From Epiperipatus broadwayi (Eukaryota > Onychophora > Udeonychophora > Euonychophora > Peripatidae): a stretch of DNA of 64,000 nt. The stretch lies in the NCBI GenBank assembly GCA_028023455.1, contig JAQFVV010000027.1, forward strand, positions 8,801,845 to 8,865,844, written 5' to 3'. A model generated the notes under the pieces. That model was not told the origin of the DNA and ran no database searches. It saw only the letters and a program-made list of their open reading frames with translations. Positions 24,011 to 35,523 of the stretch are shown in pieces. The translations under genes were made by a program, and so were the position numbers. Position 1 is the first letter of the stretch, and every line of letters starts with the position of its first letter.

Positions 24011-27000
24011 GGTTCATAATTAATTGAATTATTTTCTTTTCTAAATAGACATTAGAGATATTCTTTCCATCTTTTTAATATATCACTGTTGACAGTTAAT
24101 CTATTTATTCTTATCTACAATTTTAATTGTTAGCCATATCAATTGTATCAAATAGCAGATTCTTATTTTTCATAATAGTAGTTGCTAACTATCCATATTT
24201 ATAATAGTGTTAACAATCTGTTATTAAGAGTTTATTGAAAAACAAAATTGAATTATTATTTTGTCTTGATTTAATCATACAATCCCCTCAACCTTATATA
24301 AATAGAAGACAATAAAAGTTAAAGAATTATTTACAATGGCTAGTCTTTATTAATCTAAGTATTATTATTATTAATACTAAATTGTAAAGTTAATTAGTAT
24401 ATTCATCAGCTTTGGATGATGATATTAAGTATAATATTGTAAAGATAAATTTATATGTTGGATTGGCATTTGAAGGGAATGAATGGAAAAACTTTAAAAA
24501 AAGTATTTCAAATCCTATTTGCGTTATAAGCTTATTTCAAAGATCCTTTGAAAACAAGCACAACTAAGCAGAATGTTGAAGTCTTTCAAAAACTGAAGTT
24601 TGCTGCAAAAGTTAAACACAATATTGAAAGACAATAAAAACATCAAATGATATAGGAATATGTATTTATGGTTTGTGCCTTATTATCATCATATAGTTAC
24701 CAAAAATAAAATCTATTACTTTATTATTAGATTTTATTTTTTAGTAAGAATGGCCATAGTTAATTAAGTGTGATCGTTAACAATAACATGCTTAAAAAAA
24801 ATATGCATGAAGCATTCAAATAGATTTTGCTTACATTTTTCACTTCCCCAACTATGCAAAAAAAGAAGGCAACAGCAGAGATCATCAATATTTAGTTCTA
24901 AATAAATAATTATTATAAATTATACAGCTTTTAATATATCTTGCTTGCTTAGAACTAACAAAATTATAAATCACAACCTTTCTTCTGTACAAAGAGATTG
25001 AATGATTCTAAAGAATTAGTTTTACATAAGTTCTAAAAAAAAGTATCCATTTTTATAATGTAATACTTCCACATTTTATTACAAATGATTTACTATTATA
25101 ACAAACATAGCATGTTTTCTACAAATTGGATTAAAATAAACTGGAGCAAAAAAAAAAATCCAGTTTGTTTGTTGCATAGAAGGAATACTTTTTCTGAAAT
25201 TTTTATTAAACAGAATGATAAAAATGTTTCAACTAATTAATCAGTTTCACAGTTCGTTGCTGAAAAGTGCAAATGGAAATTTAATCAGTTTGCCATGATT
25301 TTTACTCTACCATCTAATTTCTGAATGCAATAGAAATTAGGAAAAATTTTGGCAGAAATGAAGTTTCTTTCCAACCCCCCTCCCTTATTGCTATACTTCC
25401 TATTGTGATAATGCGTGCATCTATCTATGTAAAGTCTTAAATAATATGAGATTAAATGAGGCAAATATCTACATTATTTGCCACCATATACAAATTTGGA
25501 AGATTTACTTTTTACAGTATTAGATTTGTACACCCCCCCCCCCATTTAAATTCCAACACATATATTAAAAAGCTCATTAAAATTTATAATGTAGATCTAA
25601 AATATGAGAAGCTAGAGAAAAAAGGGTGGAAATTAATGGCAAACTTCCAGCAAATAATGATCAAATGTATTTGATTGTAATGTTATGCTACTTAATTAAT
25701 GCAACCTAACTTCAAGCAGAGAATGTAGCACACATCCAAATATATACTTAAGTATTAACTGTCAGTTAAAAATATTATATAAACAAAACTCAAGTGTTTT
25801 GCTACAAACATGGATAATAATTTTCATCATTAAACAGCATAATCATTCACTAGTGCTTTTAATAATATTTTTTTACCTCTTTTTTTAGATCTCAAATAAA
25901 AGCAACACATTTACATTAACAAATTACTAAAGTGAATTCTAAAGATTTTGTGATTCTCACAGCATAAATATGCTGGAGGAAAATAAATAAATAAATAACT
26001 GGTTTATTGTACTAAGACTAAATTATAACATTTTGCATGCAGGAACAACAACAAAAAAACTGTAAATAACTTGATTTGCTTTAAGGATTCTGTTTTTAAA
26101 AAAATCATAAAAAAATCATGTATACTTAACTAAATTCTAAAAATGATTGCCATTGCCTTTAAATGATAAACAAATATATATACTAATTAGGTCATATGTT
26201 AACGACTTAATATGATTCAGCATCAAAATCCACAAACCTGTAAACATCACTTTGAGAAAATAGTATTGGCAATTTGATACATACTATACACAAGCAGCGA
26301 ACAAGTCTCATTTAAAAATATCCCCTATGGAAACAATTATTCAGGCCAAAAATTCAGTATTTTGTAAAAAAAAAAAAAAAAAAACTAGAATATTCAACTT
26401 TAAATTAAACATTTACCTACATACACCAAAATTAATCAAGGCTTTAGTTTATTAAAATACCATGAAAAACTTTTCCATTCCATGGGATTAAATGCCAGCC
26501 AATATACTCAATATTAAGTGACTAATACTGATGTGCTTAATTACTGTCTACAGATGATGTTAAAGTTCCCCAAGCAACTTTTTCTGATGCTCAAAACATT
26601 ACATTATCTTCTGAGTAACTGATTATATTATAGTAACATAGTCATAATTAATTAGAAGAGATTTGAACTTAGGCTTTCAAGCTCCCTACAGCTATTCACT
26701 CCACCTTATACAATTGATACATGTGAAAAAGATAAACGAGCTTCAATATTTGTATTTCATGCTAAACCACCACTTATCAGTTGGTCCAGATCATCATCTC
26801 CCACACACATATATAATTAGTGCTCAGTTTATAGTAAGATAGCAAATCTTCAAACTTTAATGGCCAGGCTTCAATCTTCTCTACCCTCCAACTCTTCCGC
26901 CATCTACATCATTGAAAATATGATGATTGGAATGCTCAAAGTTCTTGTTGATGCCAATATTATGACCATACCCATGTTGATTTTAAATCATTCTGACCTC

Positions 27001-27323
27001 TCAAATGTAGGGCCTTAATATGTCCATTTAAATACACAGAAGAGGGATAGACAGAATACATAATTTTTAAATAGCAGGTGTTTCAAAGTAATTTTTATAC
27101 TTAGGTCAATTCTCTTAATATATGATATCTAATCAAAACTTTTTATTATTAATAAAATTTATACAAAGTTTTGTTTTTAAAGAAATAAATATTTAGGAGA
27201 AACATTACTGATTGCAATTAAGCCAAATAAAATTAAAAAAAAAAAAACTAATTTTCTAAAAACTATTGTATCCTTTTATATCACTTTTAGTGAACATACA
27301 ATCAATCCAAAAATCAGAAATAA
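24011..27323. other. A/T-rich sequence without recognisable genes
   Basis: The sequence is mostly homopolymer-rich. A C-run lies at about 25532-25544 and an A-run at about 26367-26385. Around 26650-26700 the minus strand has a GTTCAAATC box-B-like word after a tRNA-like stretch, perhaps an old SINE, but the A box is unconvincing. No gene is called. Confidence 0.45.
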
Positions 27324-27640
27324 ATGAACATGGTTATTCCAACTCCAAGAAAAAGGGAAAAGAGAAAAAAAATTATTCTAGAAATGAGTTTTATGATGAC
27401 TATAAAACCAATCTGTGAATCACAAATGCATCCCATTTACAGAAATTTTAATTTCTTCAGCAGAAAACTTTTCTCTCTCAAATACTACAGCAACATGTCT
27501 ACTTGCAGTTCTCTAATACTCATTTAAAATATCTTTGAGATAATCTTTATAATGCCAACAGAATCCATCCCACGAAAACCATTATCAAGCTTAACGAAAA
27601 CAATCTTTATGTCCATATATATCACAAGCTACTTTTAGGT
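27324..27640 (-). pseudogene. Possible reverse transcriptase remnant
   Basis: On the minus strand a short stretch near 27640-27570 (YMDIKIVFVKLDNGFRGMDSVG) resembles an xxDxxKAFDxVxR palm segment of non-LTR reverse transcriptases. After frame changes, AEEIKISVNGMHL lies at the distance where the QGxxLSP region is expected. The match is weak and no FADD/YADD box was found. Chance similarity is possible. Confidence 0.25.
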
Positions 27641-27840
27641 TATGTCTAACATACTTTTCATGTTATTTTTAAAAATCCCTAAACCTTTCCTAGTTGAATC
27701 TCTATTTTTTCTTCAGCTAAATTCTACCAATGATAGCATATATTATATTTCTTAAGAGTTTTTATAATGTAAACAGGTTTGATCTGATCCATAAACAATA
27801 TTCTAGTCCACCATAAATTATTGTTTTACAAAAGTTGTTA

Positions 27841-28618
27841 CTGTAATATCTTCAGGAGCAAATCAATCTCCAAAGTGCTGTTATAACAAATTGACATAGA
27901 CTCACCCGTAAGCAAGCATATCTATATATAAGCCAACCTTCTGCTTAGCATGCATAATCAGGGCTTGAGTCTATTATATGCCTGCTTTTTTAAAATAATG
28001 TTCAAATTGTACAAATGTAATTCAAATATTACAGGAGAATTTATATCATTTTTAAAGCTGCAATTAATGTATAATAATTTAGAATCTAAATACATGAATA
28101 AATATTTTTATACAGCACAGTATATATTGTAATATTTTCAGAAGAAAATTCAATCTTCACATGCAGTTTTAATAAATTGATGTGCACTCACCTGTTCTTC
28201 GAGCTTATATATTTATGAGTCTATATATGCTTGATTTTTTAAACAATGTTCAAATTGTACAAACATAATTCAAATATTTATTAATGTATTTAGATTCTAA
28301 TTTATTATACATTAATTGGAAGTACTGTAGTTAAAAATGAGATGACTTCTCTAATATTTCAATTGTTTGTACAATTTGAACATCATTTAAAAAATCAGGC
28401 ATATAATAGAATCAAGTCGTGAATATGCACGGTAAGCAAAAAGTTGGCTTATGTATAGATAAGCTCAAAGAACAACAAGTGAATTCACTTGTTCTTTTAA
28501 ATCTTTGCTTACTGGTAAGTCCACATCAATTTGTTAAAACAGCGCATACGTGGAGATTGATTTGCCCTCGAAAATATTACAATAAATACTGTGCTGTATA
28601 AAAATAAAAATATTTATT
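27841..28618. repeat. Three-copy repeat cluster, two direct and one inverted
   Basis: One unit appears at about 27841-28034, again at about 28108-28279 in the same orientation, and inverted at 28353-28618. Each contains a GCAAATCAATCTCC-type word (varied), TTGTTAAAACAG or its relatives, and a common GTTCAAATTGTACAAA word. The inverted copy can pair with either direct copy to form a foldback. A 20-bp perfect palindrome at 28474-28493 lies within the inverted copy. There is no coding capacity. It looks like a rearranged MITE or foldback cluster. Confidence 0.75.
28474..28493. repeat. 20-bp perfect palindrome
   Basis: AACAAGTGAATTCACTTGTT equals its own reverse complement. It sits inside the inverted unit of the repeat cluster and has no other clear role. 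Confidence 0.95.
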
Positions 28619-29804
28619 AAAACCTGTTATTCTATGGTTTTCTCAAATGCCCTATCCAATAGAACATACCCTGAAAAAGATATTTATTGGACTGATAATC
28701 TCGCTGTTTTTTTTTTTTTCAGAATATTAATGGACATTCTTAAATAATACTTTTACCAAAAACTTGACTACATAATTAATTCAAATAATTACATCATGAT
28801 CAAATACCCTATATAACCAATCAGTGAAGGATATCATCCTTTAATCTAGATAAAACAGCAAAACATTGGAGAATGCACTGCATATTACCAAAATATTTAA
28901 CTGACCCACAATATTAAGCTAATAAACATCCGAGCAGAATGTTAGTGAAGACTTTTTTCATCATAGAGTGATTAATTACCCGAGTTTACTTCAACATAAA
29001 TTTCTAAATCAAATAATTTGCAGACTGCATTCAAACATTAAGGACATTCTGTAAGTAATTCTTTGAATTGGAAATAACAATATAGTTATTGATATAGTAT
29101 AAATCCAAGACCCAAAAAGAAGTTATTAGTTTTGCTTTTAAACAAAAACTCTCTATCGAATCTATAGTGCATTTTGATGCCTACAAACTGTACCAAAAAC
29201 TACTGCTATAAAAATGAAAAGCAAAGTTTGAAATAATAGATGTTTAAACATAACCTTTATCTTAACATTACATGGTAGCCATATTAATATGAATAAAAGT
29301 GTGACGAAAACCATCTATTTTCAATTACTGAAACAAATTTATAGACCAATTACAATGCTATGACCAGAACAATGAAAGCAATATGTAATTCATTCCTTTG
29401 GTCACTACATTTTTCTTGCATTTGCTTCTTCATTCTCTATATCACACTAAGTCTAATAACAATTCGCAAAGAATTAGAAATAATCTATTAAATAAAAAAA
29501 TCTTTTACTAGATAATATATCTATAGTCACAATAATTATATTTTTATACAAAATGTCAATAATTTTGAAACAAACTTCCAAAGCAATTTTTAAGCTTTTA
29601 AATTTTGTTCCTAATTTCATCATGACTTAACAACATCTTAATTTTAATAATTTCAAAAAGCTATTTTAACTTAAATACAATCATCCAAATTTTGGTATCA
29701 TTATCCAAAAGATGATCAAGAAAATACAAAAACAAATATTTTTAATTCAACTTTTTTTCTTTATCAATGTTTGTTATTAAGAATTATACAAAATATATTG
29801 TCAA
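28619..29804. other. A/T-rich sequence without recognisable genes
   Basis: Nothing supportable was found on either strand. Confidence 0.5.
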
Positions 29805-29906
29805 GCATTGGTGGTCGACAGATCAACGACAGATGCTTTACAAGTAGTTGTCCCGGATTAGCGGGTTCATTTTCTGGCTGATGCTATGACACATGAAAAA
29901 AAAAAT
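29805..29906 (+). repeat. Divergent tRNA-derived SINE copy
   Basis: The sequence starts ATTGGTGGTCGACAG, includes a box-B-like GCGGGTTCATTTTC, and ends CTATGACACATG plus an A-run. Both the start (ATTGGTG) and the tail correspond to the SINE at 7325, but the middle of the tRNA head is diverged or replaced. Confidence 0.55.
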
Positions 29907-30179
29907 TATACAAAATATACATTATAAAATAATAAAAATACATACTATATTTGAATCTTCCATTGAAAAAAAAAAACAAAACATAAAATGGTACTGTATA
30001 AAATTAAAAACAACAAATTATTAAAAATTATATTTCTCACATAAAATAGCAACACAAAATATTGTGATGATTGTGAATTAGGTCACAATGCCAAGAAATA
30101 CAATAGTTTAATAAATAGGCAGTGTTTTTAGAGTAATAAGGAAACATTGAATAAAGACTAATTATACCTATAGTCATGA
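29907..30179. other. A/T-rich flank of the foldback element
   Basis: No gene is recognised. The sequence leads to the AGTTTTTT target duplication at 30180-30187. Confidence 0.5.
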
Positions 30180-30187
30180 AGTTTTTT

Positions 30188-31460
30188 GGTACTTGTGACT
30201 TTTGACCCATGTGGCCGCCAGAGGCGCTGGTCGGGGTCAACCACAGAAATACTTAGAATAGGGGCCCCAAATGCAGCATTGCAAATTCCAGCCGAAAGGT
30301 GGCGCTGTTCACAATGCGTAAGCACAGGAACATTCCACCAGCTGGCTGGCAGCAAATCTGCCCACTTGGTGACGCTGGTCGCAGTGCGTAAGCCCATTTA
30401 GCTTACATCGTCTGCTACCAGCAGATACCAAGAACCTAGGTGGCGCTGGTTGCCGTAAACACATCTAGCTTATGTGTCATCTGCTAACAGCGACTACCAA
30501 GATTCTAGCCCACTACGTGGCGCACAGAAAAACTACGCACTGATAGAATTTATTGTACATACTACTTAAAATATGAATGGCGTATAATGTGCAGGTGTGA
30601 ATAATTAAGAAGCTACAACTATTTAAATATTCTTTCAAACTTAATAGTATCACATGCTATTTCACAGTTTTATAAATGGATGTATTTTTAAATTATTATT
30701 TTTTTAAAAATCGATCTTTTTTTTTTTAATTATTTACTCTATGTCAAAATGTTATATATAAGTCGAGCGGTGAAATTTGCTATCATGGCCGCTTGAAAAC
30801 GCTAAAATTATCGCGTATTTTTTTTTTTAAAAAAAAAGGTAATTTTTCCCCCCTTCTTTCAAAACTAGAGACATTCCAAAGATAAAATCTAATATATTAA
30901 TAGGGGCTTTACTAATGAATAGCTATGGTCAATTAGTGAATTGGATTGATTTAATGAGACAGAAACTGATATATGATGAATTATATTTATTGACAATTTC
31001 ATATATACTTGATATAACCCATTACTTAGCGTTGGATAATGCACGCAGGCATTTTATTTACTAAACAACATTACTCTAGGGTAGGCCATTTAGCAAAATA
31101 AATTTGTGGCTAATTATTTAATTGCGTTAATTTTATGCTATATAATAAATTACTACATTCCACTTATTAGTTATGCCCTTTCATCATCAGTTCGAGTGGC
31201 TATTATACAAGTAATCAAACCAAGTCTGGAGTGAAGTTTAATATGCGATTGTGATAAATTTATATATTAAATATGGGCATATAAAGCCTCACAGATAGCT
31301 TTAGATCGAACGGGTTTTAAAGAATGCTTCTGTTCAACGCCGAAGATTGCATATTATGGAGGTAGAGTTGGCTATGAAGATTTTACTAATACGCTACGCA
31401 CAAGTAAAATATAATAATAAAGTGGCTCCATCTTATATATATAAAAAAAACAGCACAACG
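30188..31460 (+). repeat. Left inverted arm of the foldback element
   Basis: It runs from the terminus to CAGCACAACG. Compared with the right arm it lacks roughly 100 bases near 30815, where the right arm carries an extra A/T-rich segment and a second copy of an A-run plus GATCGATTTTTA word. Otherwise differences are scattered substitutions. The open frames seen across 30158-30401 on both strands are by-products of the relatively G+C-rich tip and have no recognisable motif. Confidence 0.9.
30368..30507 (+). repeat. Subterminal tandem repeats in the foldback arm
   Basis: Two diverged units of about 70 bases (30368-30438 and 30439-30507) each start GGTG(A/G)CGCTGGT and contain a TAGCTTA word, a CTGCTA(C/A)CAGC word and ACCAAGA(A/T). 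A shorter third start (GGTGGCGCTGTTCACAATGCGTA) lies at 30298. Mirror copies occur in the right arm. Such repeats are typical transposase-binding candidates. Confidence 0.75.
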
Positions 31461-33268
31461 ATAAAATATTGATCAATTTCACATCCACCAAGCCGAAGTA
31501 TATTATAAATTAAATTTCATACATTAAATGAACAGTAGTTTTGTCAGCTTGAATAAAAGAGCCAACTCTTCTGTAGCATGAGAAATACATATATGCTACT
31601 GACGGGAATATATATATACACAAACTTTACTTTATCCCGTTCAATCTCTTAGTTATGTATAATTAATAAACTTTTAAAGGGAGAAAGTATATTTAAGGGA
31701 CTTACAAATACTTTAATAAGAAAAATATACTTATGATTACACTCCAGGCTAGTTTAATCTTTAGTAACATAATAATTAAAGGTTGAAAGTTTGGATTTAT
31801 AAGCCACATTTTATATTTACATTAATTATTTACTAAATGATACAATAATAACGAGCACAAAGGGTCGCCATTATTTATAAATTAGGGGTTCGAAACGAAG
31901 CGCTAAATGACGCTATAATTAATACAATACGAAGATTTTAAATAATACCTTCAAAAAGTATATATTTCATAACTAAATGCGCGCCGTTTCAAGACAGGCA
32001 TAATTAATAATAACTAAAATAAGCAAGAGAGAAATAAATATAACTGCAGTGATTAAGTTATATAGCAAAACAAAAAGTTAATAAAGGAAATTAACAAAAG
32101 TATGTCATTTATAGAATTGAAATATTATTGATAAGACATTTTAGAAAGAGTTTACAATATAGTTAGCTAACCTGATTTTGAAGCAATAATGATTATTTTG
32201 AATTTTACACAGAGCTCTGCGATTTTAATAATTTTAAAACAGATACTCGAGCTGGAACGAAGGTGATTTCTTTGGCGGCTTATGGCATCTTCTCTTTAGT
32301 TGGGAGACGATTTAAGATGGTATTCCTATAGCTGGAGTTGGGATAGTTGAATTTGAACGAAGGTGAGTTCTTTTAACGGCTTATGGCATCTTCTATTTAT
32401 TATAAGCTTGTTAAGGCAACGTTGGTTGTTGCTCCTGCCTTGGATAGATCAAATTCCAATGTTCCATCACGGCAAAGGCAACAAATTCTTGCCTGACTAG
32501 CAGACCCTAGATAAATTAACAAATTTTCAGCTTCTCATAGTAACAGCTCTTCAAAAGCAAGATGGAGTATCTTTTCCGCTAGCCTATTTATATATTTTCA
32601 CCTTTTTGGAATTTCGTTTGTCTCAAGACCAATCGACTTTTAATTAAACAAAATCATATAATCTAATTTCTACTACTGATAAAGTCTCCGAGGTGTTATT
32701 TTTAATTTACTTAAAAAAATTATTAAAACATATAAATTATATAATTTTGAATCCGATTTCATTAATTAAATTTCTTTTTAGGTGTTATAAAATGTTATGG
32801 CTTAGCAGATAGTAACGGTATTATGATTTAATGATAACATCTTTTGTTGAAACAAATTCAATCAGTAAACAAGATTTTACTTTTACAGGTGGGGTCACTA
32901 ATTGATTTGTTGTTTACACAAAATTCCCATTTTTAATTATAAACCGATGACTTATTTTAACTAGATATAAATAACTTTTAACATATTTTCTTTATATTGT
33001 TTATTTTAAAAAAAGCAAATTTGACAGATCTTATAAAAAAATACTTTAGTTTCAGTTATATCTATTAAACTTTAAATCAGAAAACCGTAAATATATTATA
33101 AAGAAAACTTTTTACATTATTTTTATTTAATCTTAAATATTATATGTACAAATCATTATGCCATAATTTCATGGTTTAAATTATCCATCCACATACGAAT
33201 ATAATACAAATATAAAATTTAAATTATCCATCCACATACGAATATAATACAAATATAAAATTTAAGTC
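31461..33268. other. Unique centre of the foldback element
   Basis: No transposase or other protein motif was recognised in any frame. It contains an imperfect direct repeat: GAACGAAGGTGATTTCTTT followed by GGCTTATGGCATCTTCT near 32257, and GAACGAAGGTGAGTTCTTTT followed by GGCTTATGGCATCTTCT near 32353. A TATA-like CTATTTATATATTTT lies at about 32582. It may be captured host sequence or a decayed cargo. Confidence 0.6.
33175..33264 (+). repeat. 43-bp tandem repeat, 2.1 copies
   Basis: Two essentially perfect adjacent copies of a 43-base unit beginning TTTAAATTATCCATCC, with the start of a third, lie at the inner border of the right arm. Confidence 0.92.
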
Positions 33269-34637
33269 CGTTGTGCTGTTTTTTTATATATATAAGATGG
33301 AGCCACTTTATTATTATATTTTACTTGTGCGTAGCGTATTAGTAAAATCTTTATAGCCAACTCTACCTCCATAATATGCAATCTTCGGCGTTGAACAGAA
33401 GCATTCTTGAAAACCCGTTCAATCTAAAGCTATCTGTGAGGCTTTATATGCTCATATTTAATATATAAATTTATCACAATCGGATATTAAACTTCACTCC
33501 AGACTTGGTTTGATTACTTGTATAATAGCCACTCGAACTGATGATGAAAGGGCATAACTAATAAGTGGAATGTAGTGATTTATTATATAGCATAAAATTA
33601 GTGCAATTAAATAATTAGCCACAAATTTATTTTGCTAAATGGCCTACCCTAGAGTAATGTTGTTTAGTAAATAAAATGCCTGCGTGCATTATCCAATGCT
33701 AAGTAATGGGTTATATCAAGTATATATGAAATTGTCAATAAATATAATTCATCATATATCAGTTTCTGTCTCATTAAATCAATCCAATTCACTAATTGAC
33801 CATAGCTATTCATTAGTAAAGCCCCTATTAATATATTAGATTTTATCTTTGGAATGTCTAGTTTTGAAAGAAGGGGGGAAAAATTAGCTTTTTTTTTTTA
33901 AAAAAAAAACCCGATTGTCGTAAAAATTAAAAAAAAAAGATCGATTTTTAAATTTAGAATTGACTTATAGATTAATAAAATATTTTATGAATAATTATGA
34001 GGATTTCTACGCGATAATTTTAGCGTTCTCAAGCGGCCATGATAGCAAATTTCACCGCTCGACTTATATATAACATTTTGACATAGAGTAAATAATTAAA
34101 AAAAAAAAGATCGATTTTTAAAAAAATAATAATTTAAAAATACATCCATTTATAAAACTGTGAAATAGCATGTGATACTATTAAGTTTGAAAGAATATTT
34201 AAATAGTTGTAGCTTCTTAATTATTCACACCTGCACATTATACGCCATTCATATTTTAAGTAGTATGTACAATAAATTCTATCAGTGCGTAGTTTTTCTG
34301 TGCGCCACGTAGTGGGCTAGAATCTTGGTAGTCGCTGTTAGCAGACGACACATAAGCTAGATGTGTTTACGGCAACCAGCGCCACCTAGGTTCTTGGTAT
34401 CTGCTGGTAGCAGACGATGTAAGCTAAATGGGCTTACGCACTGCGACCAGCGTCACCAAGTGGGCAGCTTTGCTGCCAGCCAGCTGGTGGAATGTTCCTG
34501 TGCTTACGCATTGTGAACAGTGCCACCTTTCGTCTGGAATTTGCAATGCTGCATTTGGGACCCCTATTCTAAGTATTTCTGTGGTTGACCCCGACCAGCG
34601 CATCTGGCGGCCATATGGGTCAAAAGTCACAAGTACC
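33269..34637 (-). repeat. Right inverted arm of the foldback element
   Basis: It starts CGTTGTGCTG, the complement of the left arm's inner end, and runs to the terminus. The extra segment around 33930-34020 distinguishes it from the left arm. Confidence 0.9.
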
Positions 34638-34645
34638 AGTTTTTT

Positions 34646-35428
34646 TTTTATAAAAAGGTAAACTAAAACAAATAAATACTAAATTATGTCTTTGCTAAAC
34701 ATGCATATAGTTTTAGATTAAACTGAACAACATTGAATAATTTCTATATTTGATTATAGAACAGAGATATAAAAAGCAATTGCAATTTTTGGAATTGATC
34801 AGAGCTGGAAATAAAATATATAAATTTTGTAATATGTATTTGAGAAAGCTATTTAATTAATAGTTTGGGGGGGAAGGGGTTATTTTCACACACACTTATG
34901 CAACTTTAGTTTGTAAAGAGAAGTTTGTGCATAAGAAAAAGTAAATGCTGAATATATTAACTCTAAAAGCATAGAACCAATGGGGGGAAATTAATTATAA
35001 AAATTGATTATCCATGGTTACAAACTATAATTTGTATAAAAAATTTAAAATTATATATATTTCCTATAAAAAAAAATATTATTTGTAAAAGAATTTGTTA
35101 AATAATAATAATTAGCATTTAAAAAAGAAGATAAAATATTAAGATGTTTTTGAAAAAACACATCATATAGATCAGCATTTTAGTTTCTTAGTTTCAGAGT
35201 TGGGAACAAACATTATTTTTCATCAACAGGAAATATAAAGATATAGAAAGCAATGAGAATAGTAAATCAAGACAAATTAATCCACTTCAGATCAGAGTAA
35301 AATAACCATCAGCAGTTTAGTCATTGGATTACAAATTTCAATTTTTATAGTGAAAATGAAGAAATTCTATAATGTTTATTGGCTGTCCTAAAAGCAAACT
35401 CCTAAATATATACACATTGCTACAGCAA
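34646..35428. other. A/T-rich sequence without recognisable genes
   Basis: Nothing supportable was found. A G-rich tract (GGGGGGGAAGGGG) lies at about 34866. Confidence 0.5.
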
Positions 35429-35523
35429 AAAGCTTAGGTGATCTAGCGGTAGCATAGCTGCTTTCCAGGCAGCTGGCCCTAGTTCACTTCCCGGTCAACA
35501 CTTTGACATATAAAAAAAAAAAG
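35429..35523 (+). repeat. tRNA-Gly-derived SINE copy
   Basis: The copy has TAGCGGTAGCATAGC (A box), CTGCTTTCCAGGCAG (anticodon arm, TCC retained), a box-B remnant AGTTCACTTCCCGG, the tail CTTTGACATAT, and an 11-base A-run. It has the same architecture as the copy at 7325. Confidence 0.7.

Larger units (their letters stand above)
30188..34637. mobile_element. 4.45 kb foldback element with 8-bp target duplication
   Basis: The element begins GGTACTTGTGACTTTTGACCC and ends with its exact reverse complement. It is flanked by AGTTTTTT on both sides (30180-30187 and 34638-34645). The arms of 1273 bp (30188-31460) and 1369 bp (33269-34637) are near-identical inverted copies. A unique centre of about 1.8 kb separates them and has no recognisable transposase. 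Near the tips lie tandem GGTGGCGCTG-containing repeats, a feature of Foldback/FB-type elements. The whole is likely non-autonomous and mobilised in trans. The first seven bases and the 8-bp duplication are shared with the Merlin element at 45898. Extruded single strands would form a very large hairpin. Confidence 0.9.

Noticed and set aside
30158-30401. Open frames of 71-79 codons on both strands at the foldback tip, mirrored at 34424-34661
   Set aside because: They are two views of the same inverted arm. The sequence is open on both strands because it is less A/T-rich, and the translations show no motif.
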